From positions 186,001 to 250,000 of the forward strand of contig JAIUPT010000037.1 in the NCBI GenBank assembly GCA_022315425.1: DNA of 64,000 nucleotides, read 5' to 3'. Position 1 is the stretch's first letter; each line of letters begins with the position of its first letter. The notes under the pieces are model-generated. The model saw only the letters and a list, made by a program, of their open reading frames with translations. It did not search any database and was not told the DNA's origin. This document shows, one piece after another, positions 43,166 through 53,727 of this stretch. The DNA is from Pseudevernia furfuracea (Eukaryota; Ascomycota; Lecanoromycetes; Lecanorales; Parmeliaceae). The position numbers and the translations under genes were made by a program.

Positions 43166-44302
43166 TCATCCAAATCTCGCCTTCGCCAACGCAACTAGCC
43201 CACTCATTGTCTTCTCTTCTTTAGCCCGATAATTTCTCCTCCTCTCTTCCAACTCCTCCATCCTAGCCCTCATAACCTCCTCTCTCCGCAGCTCCCTCTC
43301 ATTCATCTTCCTATCCATCTCCCCTTTCTGCTTCTTGAACCCCTCAATTCCTCCATCTTCATCTCCCAGCAAGTCTGACTCGGGCACTTCTTCCACGCCT
43401 CCAGCTTCGGTCTTGGCGGAAGCGAAAGCACGATTCGAATCCGCTTTCTCGCGCTTCTTTTCCAAAATGCGGTCTTTGCTACCAGCTTCGGCGCGGGGTG
43501 CGAGTTCGTCTAGACGTTCTTTTTGCTGCTTGCGGTCGACATGTCGGTGCTCGCGGAGATCTTGGCGGTGGGCGGCGGAGTCTTCTTGCTCGAGCTCTTT
43601 ATGGGAGGCGAAACCGTCAGTGACGTAATTGGAATAGGACATTCTCCCAGGAGCCATACCTCTTTGTAGCTCTAGATCTTGTAGATTGGGTATTGCAGGC
43701 CCAGGTCTCTTGTCACTCTTGTAGACTTGCCTTCCGAAACCAGGCATCGTGGGGCCAACGACGTCTTCATCATCACTACTTTCTTCTGCTCCCCTGGCGG
43801 AACCATAGCTCGGCGAGTCTCGTGGCCGGCTTTGTCTTTCGGTATTGACAGCGTTCGACGCAGCAGATACTTGTGCTTTCTGAAGAGTCGCTGGATCATA
43901 CCACCCTTCTGCTAACTCTCCACGATTCCTCACAAATGTCAGCCTCTTGTATCTCGGAGTCCTGGTAGACTCGGGTCGTAGGGAGCGAGTAGAGATATAC
44001 CATTTGCCAACAAAGCTCTTCCACCGGCCCTTTACCTCGTCCTCTGGTAATTCCTCCAGCGCTTTCTGCTTCTGTATGTCCAGGTACAGCTCAAACATCG
44101 GCTTGAAGGTTTCAAAGTCATGTTTGTGCAGCTTTGAAGCTTGAAATGGGAGTAGCACCGGCGCCGAAGGCTTGGAGCGTTTGTGCTTGTGGGAGACGTG
44201 ATGATGATGATGAGAGTTGGGAGATCGAGAGCGCTTATGTTGACGTCGCGGTTGAGGGCTTCTGGAGCGTCGAGTGGAAGTCAGTGGTTCACGAGAAGAC
44301 AT
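43166..44302 (-). CDS. SR-rich HEL117-like nuclear protein
   Basis: An intronless frame of 378 residues. The N-terminus is an Arg/Ser- and His/Lys-rich segment (about 1-45). A conserved block follows (about 55-130) with HDFETFKPMFELYLDIQKQKALEELPEDEVKGRWKSFVGKWY; then GWYDP, an acidic linker, and a charged coiled C-terminus ending YRAKEEKTMSGLVALAKARFG. This combination matches fungal proteins labelled RNA helicase HEL117 and plant/animal homologues such as style cell-cycle inhibitor 1. No helicase motifs are visible, so helicase activity should not be assumed. The SR region suggests a nuclear, perhaps splicing-linked role (inference). It is the last clearly conserved gene before the accessory part of the window. 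Confidence 0.75.
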   Translation of the reverse strand: MSSREPLTSTRRSRSPQPRRQHKRSRSPNSHHHHHVSHKHKRSKPSAPVLLPFQASKLHKHDFETFKPMFELYLDIQKQKALEELPEDEVKGRWKSFVGKWYISTRSLRPESTRTPRYKRLTFVRNRGELAEGWYDPATLQKAQVSAASNAVNTERQSRPRDSPSYGSARGAEESSDDEDVVGPTMPGFGRQVYKSDKRPGPAIPNLQDLELQRGMAPGRMSYSNYVTDGFASHKELEQEDSAAHRQDLREHRHVDRKQQKERLDELAPRAEAGSKDRILEKKREKADSNRAFASAKTEAGGVEEVPESDLLGDEDGGIEGFKKQKGEMDRKMNERELRREEVMRARMEELEERRRNYRAKEEKTMSGLVALAKARFG

Positions 44303-44772
44303 GACTGGGGGTGTAGTAAGTGTTCGTTGATCAAATGTTCAGGACTGGGAACTGTAGAATCGAGATAATAAGCAGTCTATTCACCTTTTATTGGCTGAGG
44401 CTTAGAAACGGCCGCTCTTAGCGAGTGACCTAGCTGAGCAGGTGAAGCGACACACAACTTGGGTGGCAAACGTTCATCGCTTATCAGAATTTGCAAGACC
44501 ATTTAAGAAGACCAACACTGTCAAAACCGCGTGGGAGCATAACAAGCTTTGGAAGCTGGGATAGTATGCAAGACCGGAAATTATACAAGCGGTTCTACTC
44601 TATTGATAGGAATTTTGGCTCTAAAGTCGCAGCTCTTCTCCACATTCACAGCTATTTATCCGTTCATACTAGGATCAAGCATTCGATACCATATCCCAAT
44701 CCCTAATGAAATTCATATAAAAATAACGATGAACAGTCATGGTCCGATATTACATTCGCGAAGAAGCCTCAT
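44303..44772. other. Intergenic, no gene seen
   Basis: Promoter of the SR-rich protein gene and the 3' flank of the ankyrin pseudogene. Becomes AT-rich toward 44700. Confidence 0.4.
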
Positions 44773-46266
44773 TTATGAGCACTCTGAGACATGCGGCATT
44801 TGTCCATTCTCCGTTTGTCCATTCTCCGCTGACCCCGCTAAATCTTCCAAGGCCAGCTTTTGAAGAGCGTCAACGAAGTAGTCTTCAGAAATAGCGCTTC
44901 CTGTATAGCTCAGTGCAGACTTTGGTGTGATGAATCCCATGAGACTTTCTAAGAGATCGGAAAAGGCGGTGATTCAGTGAGAATCGACTGTGTTGTGTCC
45001 TCGCTCTTTCTCTTCGTCGGTTCTCTTTTCAGCAATATCGATCGCAGTTAGGCCGTTCTCGCATTTATCATCTGCATTGAGACCTCGAAGCCTTTCACCG
45101 CGGAGAAGGCTGATTGTCTCTAGGTCGGCATGTTCGGCGGCGGAATACCATTCGCTTTTCAACTTCTCGCACTGCGTAATCAACATCCACTTCGAGAAGC
45201 GCAGCCAAGGCTTCGTGACTGTTGTGGCGTACTCTCTGATGTAAAGGAGTGCGACCCGTATCATTGGCAAAGTCGACCTCAGCTCCATGGTTTAGAAGAA
45301 GCTTCACTGCTCTCACGTGGTTGTAGCTAACCGCCCCCATGAGAAGACAATGCCCTTGGCTATCTTGGACTTTGATAAGGGCACCTGCCTTCAGAAGCGG
45401 TAAAGCGAAGAAGACGGGATCTGAATAATACATGGCGCTTTGCAGAGCAGTCTGCTTCCAATTATCTCGTTGATAACCTTGGCGCCGAACCGAGAAGAAA
45501 TTTTGCGCAGGGTCGAGTCGTGGGCCTTCATTGCCTGACGGAGAGGCCCTCTGGCCTATTCGGTCGGGGATATCTGAACACGCTCCATGGCGTAGAAGCG
45601 CCTCAACGGACTTGCTATTTTCACGCGCCACAGCCCATGACAGAGCCGTTCTTCTATCTTCATTTATCTGATCGATCATCGAGCGATCGCGCAGCAATTC
45701 CTTTTCTAGGTCCAGATGTAGTATCCGCAAGACGATTTTATGTATACGCGTGATTCTTCGTCTGTCTTCTACATGGTCCACAGTGGGAAACAAAGCGCGA
45801 ATCTCGTCAACGCGCCAAGCCGAAGCGTTGAGGGTTCCTTGAAAGCAGAAAATGATGTTCCAAGCCATAAGTATCAAAGGGCGTCCTTGTTTAAATTAAA
45901 TTCGAAAAAAAGAGTTATTGAACTCTCGAACATACTCTTGAGTTGAATCTTCCAGTTACGGCTCAGATCCCATTTGAAAAAGTACTTGGGCTACTTCAAC
46001 ATTGCTTTTTCTGACAGCCAACTAGAACCAGGAACTAGCATCAGGTCCGAGGTTTGCTCGTGAAGTACCCACATGCAACAGCGAGTGCCCGGATGGAGTC
46101 TTGGAGTTACATCTAGAACAGAAGCTTGTCCCATAGTCAGAAGGTATCTGACCATTTCTGCGTCGCCTCCAAGAGCACTTGAGAAAACAGCTTCATATGC
46201 ACTGCAAACATTCAACACACGCATCAAGATGTCTGGAATCTTTGAGTCTTTGAATATCATTGCCAT
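44773..46266 (-). pseudogene. Ankyrin-repeat protein pseudogene with RIP-type nonsense codons
   Basis: Read on the minus strand, ankyrin-like segments follow one another: SALGGDAEMVRYLLTMG (about 46190), then after a frameshift near 46118 TPSGHSLLHVGTS and LAVRKSNVEVAQVLFQMG, later TALSWAVARENSKSVEALLRHGA, QDSQGHCLLMGAVSYNHVRA, and TGRTPLHQRVRHNSHEAL. After a second frameshift near 45150-45170 come WYSAAEHADLETISLL and NGLTAIDIAEKR. The frame is broken by TAG 46022-46024, TAA 45956-45958, TAA 45896-45898 and TGA 44974-44976, each explained by C to T change of CAG, CAA, CAA and CGA codons. It then runs on to a natural-looking end at 44773. A 14-bp tandem near the end gives the repeat NGQTENGQ. 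Fungal ankyrin genes of this sort are large fast-changing families. The parent function is unknown. Confidence 0.75.
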
Positions 46267-46666
46267 TGAGGGACTCGACCGGGTAGCTCGGTCGTAGCAA
46301 CACTCTCGAATTTATCAGCACATGGAAGGTATACCAGAAGCTGAGCTTGTCATAGGCTGCAGTGGATGAAGAATAGAAAGCATTGGGGTGAATGCTGAAG
46401 ACCGATTCTTCTATAAAAAGGTCTTCTCGATTCCAGTCAATTATTCCGCTGGCAACTCCGGCGGGGGTGTCAGTCCATCACTACTCTGTTTTTCGTCATT
46501 AGACGTCGTTTAGATCGGGCAGTGTAGGAAGGGAGGGTGGGTATGCTTGAAAAGAGTGCTCTGAATGTTAGTCCTAGGGCATAGATTCAAATTCTATCTT
46601 CTAAGTCATCGGGCTTATAATCTGTCATAGACTGCAGTGAATAAAGAATAGAAAGCATGTAGATCT
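46267..46666. other. Intergenic with a diverged direct repeat and a tRNA-like sequence
   Basis: A roughly 40-bp unit at 46343-46383 recurs at 46619-46657 with G to A differences. Between them, 46526-46602 looks like a decayed mitochondrial-type tRNA. No gene is supported. Confidence 0.45.
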
Positions 46667-47228
46667 ATGATGAAATTCATGAGGTATAAGACCTCATGGC
46701 TAACAAAAGAATGGTTCTACAAACATCGGATGAAAGGATATGCATGGGAGGACGCTAGAACATGTATGGAATGGCCTAGACACTCCGACAGAGCTTGGCC
46801 TCTTGCTTCTGACAATTGGAATATTCAGCCGATAAGTTACGGCTGCTTTGATGTGTGGCCGTTGAATTCCTTCGAGGTAACGGTGGTGGAAAGTATCCTG
46901 TCGATAAATCTTGGTTAGACCAGAGTGCTGTTAATGATCCAGCAGCTCCTATTAATGGGTTTTGTTTAAGAACAAAGATGCTTCAGCAGCGGCCGTCGTC
47001 GTCAAGAAGATTAATGGCAAAACACGTCCAATCTACATCAGTCCAGTACTACGACCCTCAGCAGGCCGCTTAGGTGGAAGCAACCTCATCCAAACGCCAA
47101 TGGTTGCCGTATGGTTCCAAATGGATGTCGATAATGACACCATGATTGAGAGCGACATGTCTGAAATGCATTTCGTCGATAAGACGCGGTGCTTCAATTC
47201 AGTGACTTTCGATGAGAAGGGTTTCTGA
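46667..47228 (+). pseudogene. Frameshifted coding relic, family not recognised
   Basis: Three open pieces on the plus strand can be read as one former protein if frames are changed: a first piece ending near ISYGCFDV (about 46860), a second with GNGGGKYPVDKSWLDQSAVNDPAAPING (46860-46960), and a third with FKNKDASAAAVVVKKINGKTRPIYIS through VDKTRCFNSVTFDEKGF, ending at TGA 47228. Protein-like composition is kept across all three, and the junctions (about 46858 and 46962) lack splice signals, so decay is more likely than introns. I do not recognise the family. Confidence 0.35.
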
Positions 47229-49112
47229 GGACCTGGTCAGGCTCTTGACCTCGATTCATCTTTGTTGAGGGTGAGGTTCACTCTCTCTGCATAAGCGATT
47301 CCACTGCAGCTGGTTTGGTGACAAGTGGATTGGCTGATATGGAGATCCATAGGGAGGCCTCAAATATCTAAATCACCGAGTCCTGGCCATGCCATGTGGG
47401 GGAAAGTAATGGGATTTATCTATTTTGTTTCAATTCAGATAGCTGTCCATACCCATATTCATTTCTTCGGTTGTGATATACGCATTTTCTTGCTTCCCTT
47501 CTTCATCGTCCCAATGTTAGCTAAACTGAATGTGCAAATGTAATTATTTTGAGTTTTCAACTTCGCCATCACGGAAGAGACGTGAAACGTGCACCAACCC
47601 CCCTCTCAATCCGGGTACTGTTTCCGAGCTGGTTAAGCTAAGCGCAATCCGTGTGTATGAGCGAGATCCTCTCTCCCTTCGAGGGGTCTCTTCTGTACAC
47701 ACTCGCTCCTACACCCTATCGGTGCGACGGGTCTTAAACAGACTAACCGTCCGGGTGTAACGGTAAAGTTATTTGTGAATAGGCTTTCGAAAAGTACCCC
47801 TAAATGGTAAAGCAATGCGTCGGGTCTAAAACCCACTATGGACGTTCTATGACGAGCATCTCATACAATATCTAGCCTCTAAAATCTAACATGAAGCTAG
47901 TTCGAGCGTTTATTCCGCCTAAGAAGCGTCCATTCCAATTTCCTCTTGCTCTGTGAAGTACTTAAGCTTTGAATTTGTCAACACTAACACCGCTAAGGGG
48001 GTGCAAATCTGACAAATCTTCACCGTACTATAGAGGGATGATCCTCTCAACACAGAGCGCCAGAGACTGGTTTCGATTGACTGTCCCTCTCCGTCCTTTT
48101 GCATGCTTTTCCCTAGGCAGCAATCACCTGACCTTTCGTCAACCACACGATTCTCACAAACTCGCCATTGACTATTTCGACAGCAGGATGGACTCGTTCA
48201 AGCACTTTTTGGCCGGTCTCGTTGGTTGTACTCGGCATCCTGGCTTGTTTCGTCTGCTGATAGCGCAAGGTCTGAGAGCGTTTCATTCTCGGGTAAAATC
48301 AAATCGTCAACAACGTTTAATGTCTCTCGCCTCTCGCCAGCAGATCGCGGTGTGCTTGATTATTATCAGCCACTGATTGCGTTGTGATAAAACTTCGCAT
48401 GTTCTTCTAATCTTTAACAGAGATCTCATTTCGTGACGCGGAAGATCGAACCTTAGAGCGTGCGTCAGAAGAAAGGAACGGTTTCACATGTTGAGCTAGC
48501 CTCGCGGTATCTTATTGTTGTGCATGATACTAGAGTCGACTTCAGGTCTAAATGGACACGGAAAGGCTTGTTTCATTTCCAACTTGATGATATCTTGTAG
48601 CCCTAGATCACGATCTGCAGGTACCGCGGAGACGGCATTCGAGAATACGAGAAACAAAAGAGTCCTGATATATTTCGCTAGAACCTACATTCAACCTTCT
48701 TTATCTCTCTTTGACACGCTTCGACGTTTGAAAGATATAGTAGAGAAGGTTGTTCGACGATAAAGAAACCCGAAAGAACTGAAAAAACTATCATACACTC
48801 CTTTATCTCTAATTGGATCGAATAAGTCTATATAGATTGATTATCAAGAATTTGGAATCGATTGGACATCTATTCTGGGAACAAAGCGAGCTTAATTAGA
48901 ACAGTACAAGACAAGACAAATTCGTAAGATAAGACAAGGAAGAAGAAATCAAGAACCGAAGAAAAGCAGTTTCGCACCTTTACTTGCACCAAGTTTATCT
49001 ATAAGGTCAGTCATCCTCTCGATACTAAATCTTCAGATCATATCAACCAGCCACACACTACAAAATCAAACTCTCAAACATCTTTCAAACGAATCCTCTC
49101 ACGCCCTACATT
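47229..49112. other. 1.9-kb gene-free, AT-rich stretch with a repeat copy
   Basis: Contains the second copy of the MITE-like sequence (47589-47850). Open frames such as 47969-48376 lack recognisable features. The last 150 bp before the secreted-protein gene are A-rich and resemble a leader. Confidence 0.45.
47589..47850. mobile_element. MITE-like element, diverged copy B
   Basis: Parts align to the reverse complement of 42590-42929: the C-rich end with ATCCGGGTAC, CTGTACA-x-CTCGCTCCTACACyCT, the following AACAGACTA segment, and the CGGGTCT-x-AACCC-type end. Differences are numerous, many of them transitions. Confidence 0.45.
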
Positions 49113-49583
49113 ATGCAGTACCAGACCATTCTCGTTGCGCTTTTCGCCGCTACCGTCTTAGCCGGAGGAGATCCTTGGGTGAGCTCTTTCTACAACGCTG
49201 ACTGCAGCGGCGCCGGCGCTGGCGACGCTGCTAGTATTGATGGAGACAACTGCGTTCCATTCGACTCGGAGTACAACGCGGTTGCAGTCAACTTTGGCAC
49301 CAACATGAAGGAAATCACCTCTTTGAGTGTATTCTCGGACAGCAACTGCGAGAACCCTGCGGGAGACGATATTACGGCCGATCTGGAGGCTGGTACCCCA
49401 CAGCAGTGTATCAGTCAGAGCGCACACGGAGCGAAGTGGGGAAGTGTCAGAAAACGCTCTATTAGCAACAGGCAGCATGTCGAGCTGTTGTGTTTTGTAT
49501 TCGTGTCATTTTCTGCGTCTCTTTGTTGGGACCAGGTTGTAACTTATCGCACTAAGAGCCTTCAACAAAGGAACTCGTCATAG
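49113..49583 (+). CDS. Small secreted cysteine-containing protein (effector-like)
   Basis: A 156-residue open frame with a clear signal peptide (MQYQTILVALFAATVLAGG). The mature part is acidic and has spaced cysteines in DCSG, NCVP, NCEN and QQCI contexts, with alternating hydrophobic residues (ITSLSVFSD), a pattern usual in small secreted fungal proteins of unknown fold. From about residue 108 (after HGAKWGSV) the sequence changes character (RKRSISNRQH, then a hydrophobic LLCFVFVSFSAS stretch). The original stop may have been lost there or an intron overlooked, so the true end is uncertain. It sits alone in the AT-rich, gene-poor part. Secretion is well supported; any role in host interaction is inference. 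Confidence 0.6.
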   Translation: MQYQTILVALFAATVLAGGDPWVSSFYNADCSGAGAGDAASIDGDNCVPFDSEYNAVAVNFGTNMKEITSLSVFSDSNCENPAGDDITADLEAGTPQQCISQSAHGAKWGSVRKRSISNRQHVELLCFVFVSFSASLCWDQVVTYRTKSLQQRNSS

Positions 49584-50329
49584 TCTTTTAGCTGGTGGTC
49601 CTGAGCCAAAAAAAGTTCGTTGCGCTCTTTGTGATGAAGCACTGCATGCAAATCGAAAGAAGTATAACAGTGTTTTGAAATGAAAGGAACTGATTAATTA
49701 CTCGAAACTAGACTAGGTCGTCACGAAAGTCATCCGTAAACAAATACCCAGGAAGCTCTTCATCTTCAAGACCTTTCGAATTATATTTACTCGCTGGACA
49801 AAATTTGATAGTAGAACGACTATTGATATCCTTGAGAGTGGAGAATAGACTCAGAGATCGTACTTAGATATAGACGAACGGGTAATGAGTTCTTTTAACA
49901 CTTTTATTGACTTCTAATCCATATAAGTCGACCACCTATCCAGGCGCTCAACTCTATTGCAGAACCAAGGAACACAGAAGAAGTTTTAGGCAAAGTTATC
50001 TTACTCTATAAGCTTGAGATGATCTATTCTAACATCCTTCAGAACATTCAATGGCTAAGGTAATCTCGAATGTAAAGATTGAGCTTTCTTTGAGGTTCAA
50101 CGCACCCATCAGGCCTAGTATTAAAAGTCCTTGATTCCCGATTACAGGGAGGCCTTTCGAAAGTAGGGTTAGGGCTGCTACTAGCGCTGTTCAGGACTTT
50201 GCGTGCCTCCGAGCCTCAATCCATCATGCATCAGCTCCTGACTCATTTTGCTGGACCTCTTGTCTAGCTTTTTTCTTTGCAATGTTTATTACCAAACACC
50301 TTCCTATCGCGCCCGATTGACCTCGGACC
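49584..50329. other. Intergenic, AT-rich, no gene seen
   Basis: No repeats or open frames of interest. Immediate upstream region of the acetyltransferase gene. Confidence 0.4.
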
Positions 50330-50917
50330 ATGTCATTACCAGCAACACACCGACCCAGCGACACAATCACAACCGAGCGTCTCCTTCTCCGTCCCCTCTC
50401 CCCCACAGACATTGGAGGCGTCTTCGCTATCCGCTCCGACCCCAGGGTACTCTACTGGACCGAGCCCGATACGCGGGAGAAGAGCGAGGAGTGGCTCAAA
50501 AGGATGCTGGAAAATGAAAAGAGCATGGCTTATACCGTCTCACTGCTCCCTTCTACCGACAATCGTTCCCCACGGATCATCGGCATGACAGGCGCCCACT
50601 CCGTCCCCGAGATCGGCTACGTCTTCCATCCCGACTCGTGGGGTCACGGTTACGCTACGGAAGCCTTGAAAGCCTGGATCCATATGTATTGGCAGAGATA
50701 TCCGGATGGGCATCCTGTTATGGATGGGCATGAGAGGGCGTATTTGAAGGCCGTGACGGGACCGGGTGGAGAGGGAAGCCGGAATGTGTTGAGGAAGTGT
50801 GGGTTTAGGTGGTTCGGGGAGGAGGAAGTGGATGATGAGAGGAAGGGGGCTAAGGAGAAAGGTTTGAAGGTGGTGCTGGAGGAGTTCAGGCTTGCGAGGC
50901 CGGGCGTGGAAGGGTGA
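50330..50917 (+). CDS. GNAT family N-acetyltransferase (RimJ/RimL-like)
   Basis: An intronless frame of 195 residues. It opens with the ITTERLLLRPLSPTDIGGVFAI block typical of Acetyltransf_3 members. It continues with IIGMTGAHSVPEIGYVFHPDSWGHGYATEALKAWIHM, where SWGHGYATEA supplies the acetyl-CoA pyrophosphate-binding loop. The late ASRNVLRKCGF-like helix (GSRNVLRKCGFRWFG) is also present. Enzymes of this group acetylate N-termini or small amines. The substrate here is unknown. GC content and codon use match the conserved genes of the left part, unlike the surrounding AT-rich DNA. In-frame Mets downstream exist, but the first preserves the conserved start. Confidence 0.88.
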   Translation: MSLPATHRPSDTITTERLLLRPLSPTDIGGVFAIRSDPRVLYWTEPDTREKSEEWLKRMLENEKSMAYTVSLLPSTDNRSPRIIGMTGAHSVPEIGYVFHPDSWGHGYATEALKAWIHMYWQRYPDGHPVMDGHERAYLKAVTGPGGEGSRNVLRKCGFRWFGEEEVDDERKGAKEKGLKVVLEEFRLARPGVEG

Positions 50918-53727
50918 GTGGGCCTGCGGAATGGTGTGTGAGATCCGGGAAGAGGAAGAAGAGAACGCTTTCTTTGTCAATTTGAGCTGGTCTTTGATAT
51001 GACGCTCGAGCTTTTATTCGGTTCCCTTTTCGTGTCTGCATTCTCTTGACTTCGACTCCGCTGGTCGCGAATTCACTACAGGTAGAAACCCGCAATGTCG
51101 CGAACCTCTTTCGTCATGACTCTAGTCTACCGAAGGCCTGATTCAATGGCAAGGAATCCGACCCATTGGCGCTTTTTGGTGCAGTCACTTATTTTCATCT
51201 GTCGATTCGGCATGGCGCCAGCCTCAGTGTATGGAGAACCCCTCCATTATTTTCGATCGTTCGCCATCCAACATGGCGATATTAGCTTTTCCGATGTTTG
51301 CTAGCTAGCTACAACAGGAACTAGCTGGCGACGCAAAGGAATTTGAAGAAAGATGTGGACGGCCTGCGTCGCTAGTACCGTGTTCTATGTAGCCGTTGGT
51401 GGGGCGGCTTCATTTTGGGCAGCCATTGCGTGAGATATTAATAATGAAAGATGAACATGGGACAAAGGGAAGAAATGCTGAGGGAGGTTGAGGGACTGCG
51501 GGATATAGAGACCCGTATGCGTTTTTTATGTATAAACGAACAGGAGAAAGGATAAAGCCTGGGGTTAACCCTTCTTGATTGCAAATTGCCGACAACGTCG
51601 AATCATCGATTTCTGTTCTCCGCTCATACTACGAACTTATAGATCCTTATCTTGGCACTACATGAAGGTAGAGGATGGCTGAAACACCATGAGGCCAGAG
51701 CCCAGAAGATGATGTGTTCAAAATGCATTCGGTCTATCATATCTCGAAACGCGATCCTCTGGGCGAACCATTCCGGCAGTGTGCATCAGGGCTCTGCCAC
51801 ATTCGAAGAGGCGTGCTTCATACTCCACCTATAGTATCGATCTATCACGAAGATTGATGCGGTGCTGAAGAAGTGTTCTTATGTATTGCCCAACAGAGTG
51901 TCAAGAGGAGTGGTCGATCCCTTCGTTTGTCCCGAATTTCACGCCCAATAGCTTCCGCGACGGCGCCAAACTAGCAAAGAGAAATATTGCCCTGTGACGG
52001 ATCGGATATGGGCTCGGATGTAGGTACTGCTTACTGATTTTGGTGCTAAATGTTGACTAGGTGTCTAGCCTGGGATTTGGGTTTGGGCTTGAAAACCGTC
52101 CAATGGTGCTAAATGTTGACTAGCCTATTAGCGTCGAAGAACAACAGGTCACTGCGTTGCTGATATTAGCTACTGCAAAGTGCTGAAACAAGCGATGTAA
52201 GCGGAGGTGCTTGTTGCGCGCCAATTATACCTTTTGGTACTCTTTCGCTTTCAGCCTCATCGCAAGTCGCAACCAACCTGTGGTCCGCAGATCGTCAAGA
52301 TATATTGCATGAGACTGCATGAAACTAGGCATTCTTGCTTTGCAGAAGCTGAATAGAATCCTTCATTTCTTCTCCGCATGAGTGCATATGTATAATGATG
52401 CCGATCAAGCAAGAGTGGGTCTGGACTCATCTCGAAGACCGGAAATTACCTCCCGACGCGAACCAATGGTTTCCGTGATTTGTTACAGCCCCAGTAGTGC
52501 TACTGTGCTCGGACAGTCGATAGTCAGTACTAATGCATGTCATGGTGTGGCAGTATAATTCTATGGCTAATTCTCCTTGAGAATTTTGATACTCACCGAT
52601 GTACAAATCATGCATGCATCTCGCCACTATGCGAGGCGATCAATCCGCGTAAGGCTTCTTTTTGCCTGTCGGTCAGTTTCAATCAACACTCAAGGACTCA
52701 GAAGATGATATTGAAAATGGGGAAGACGAGGCTATGGGCGATTGATAGAGTCTTGAAGTCAATAAGCTTTCAGATGATCGATTTCGCCCTGACTCCCTAT
52801 GCTTTAGATCTGACACGTATGTTGGCGAGGAGAAGACAGTATTCAAAAATCTGTGTACGACTTTCGGTCTCTGATCATTTCGCTTTATGGTAGATGCCGC
52901 CGATGCCGAGAGAAGCTGAGAAGCCTACTCCGCCCTATCAACTCCTAGCTTAACATCACATACATCATGAAAAGACCCCAACACCTTGATCCAGCACACC
53001 GACCGGTGTGATGACACCTGTTCAGCTCACTAGTCGCGTGCACAGCCTATCTATCTCCGTGGTGGTAACGCTTTCGAAGTGGGGCGTTAGAGAGGAAGCC
53101 GGTGCAGCCATTTCCCTTTCTCCCAAATCTAGACATCTTTCTTCGAGCGCGGCAGCATCGTTCCACCCCAAAAACTTGATCAATGACAACTAATCTCGCG
53201 CCGTATAGTCGATAGCTGAAGTTCCTGAACTGCCTTCGCAAATCATCAGTCAGGGCGGTGGATCCGACTGATATCGGCTTTGGAGTTGACACATGGTAAC
53301 GACGATCCGTGACGCTGATTGCCTTGTTTCAACAGTGAACAAGGCGTTGTGCACGTCAAAATTGTGACCTTGTTCTGCGGTAAGAAGGGGCAATCTCACT
53401 GCATTAAGCTGTAGCCTTGTCTTCAAGGCGCAGCTGTAAGGAGATCCTGATAAGCCGATAGCTGAGTACCAATAAAAGTACTCAGATCATCGCTGCCCAA
53501 TTTTTCGGCAAATTGCGAGGCTTCGAGATACATGAGGTCGGCAGAGAGCGTTCCTCTCGAAAGCAGAGCAGGCAGTCACTCTTATTAATGGGGTTCTTTC
53601 CGCCTCTCTCCCCTCGCCCCGCATCTTCTTTTCCTGCTGCTGCCTCAGCTTTCCATTCTTTTTTCCGTTATTCTTAGAGATATTTGGACTGTTCAAAAGG
53701 CAAGCTTGCGACGTTGGAGGCTTCAGA
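50918..53727. other. 2.8-kb gene-free stretch with diverged repeats
   Basis: No gene is supported. An exact 20-bp direct repeat occurs at 52041-52060 and 52104-52123. A roughly 370-bp segment (52340-52710) is a diverged copy of 57800-58140. A CTAGCTAGC palindromic strip is near 51301-51330. Confidence 0.5.
52340..52710. repeat. Diverged dispersed repeat, copy 1
   Basis: Its ends align with 57800-58140: the CTTCATTyCTTCyCCG...CATATG segment near the start, and GCAyCTCGCCA...TATGCGAG and CAACACTCAA/CAGCACTCAA...TTCAGAAG near the end. The middle is less alike. Most differences are transitions. Confidence 0.5.

Noticed and set aside
47969..48376. 135-codon plus-strand open frame
   Set aside because: No signal, domain or compositional support. 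It lies in AT-rich repeat-bearing DNA and resembles chance open sequence.
48425..48465. GATCGAACC-type sequence considered as the T-arm of a minus-strand tRNA
   Set aside because: No matching acceptor, D-arm or anticodon arm could be placed at the right distance.
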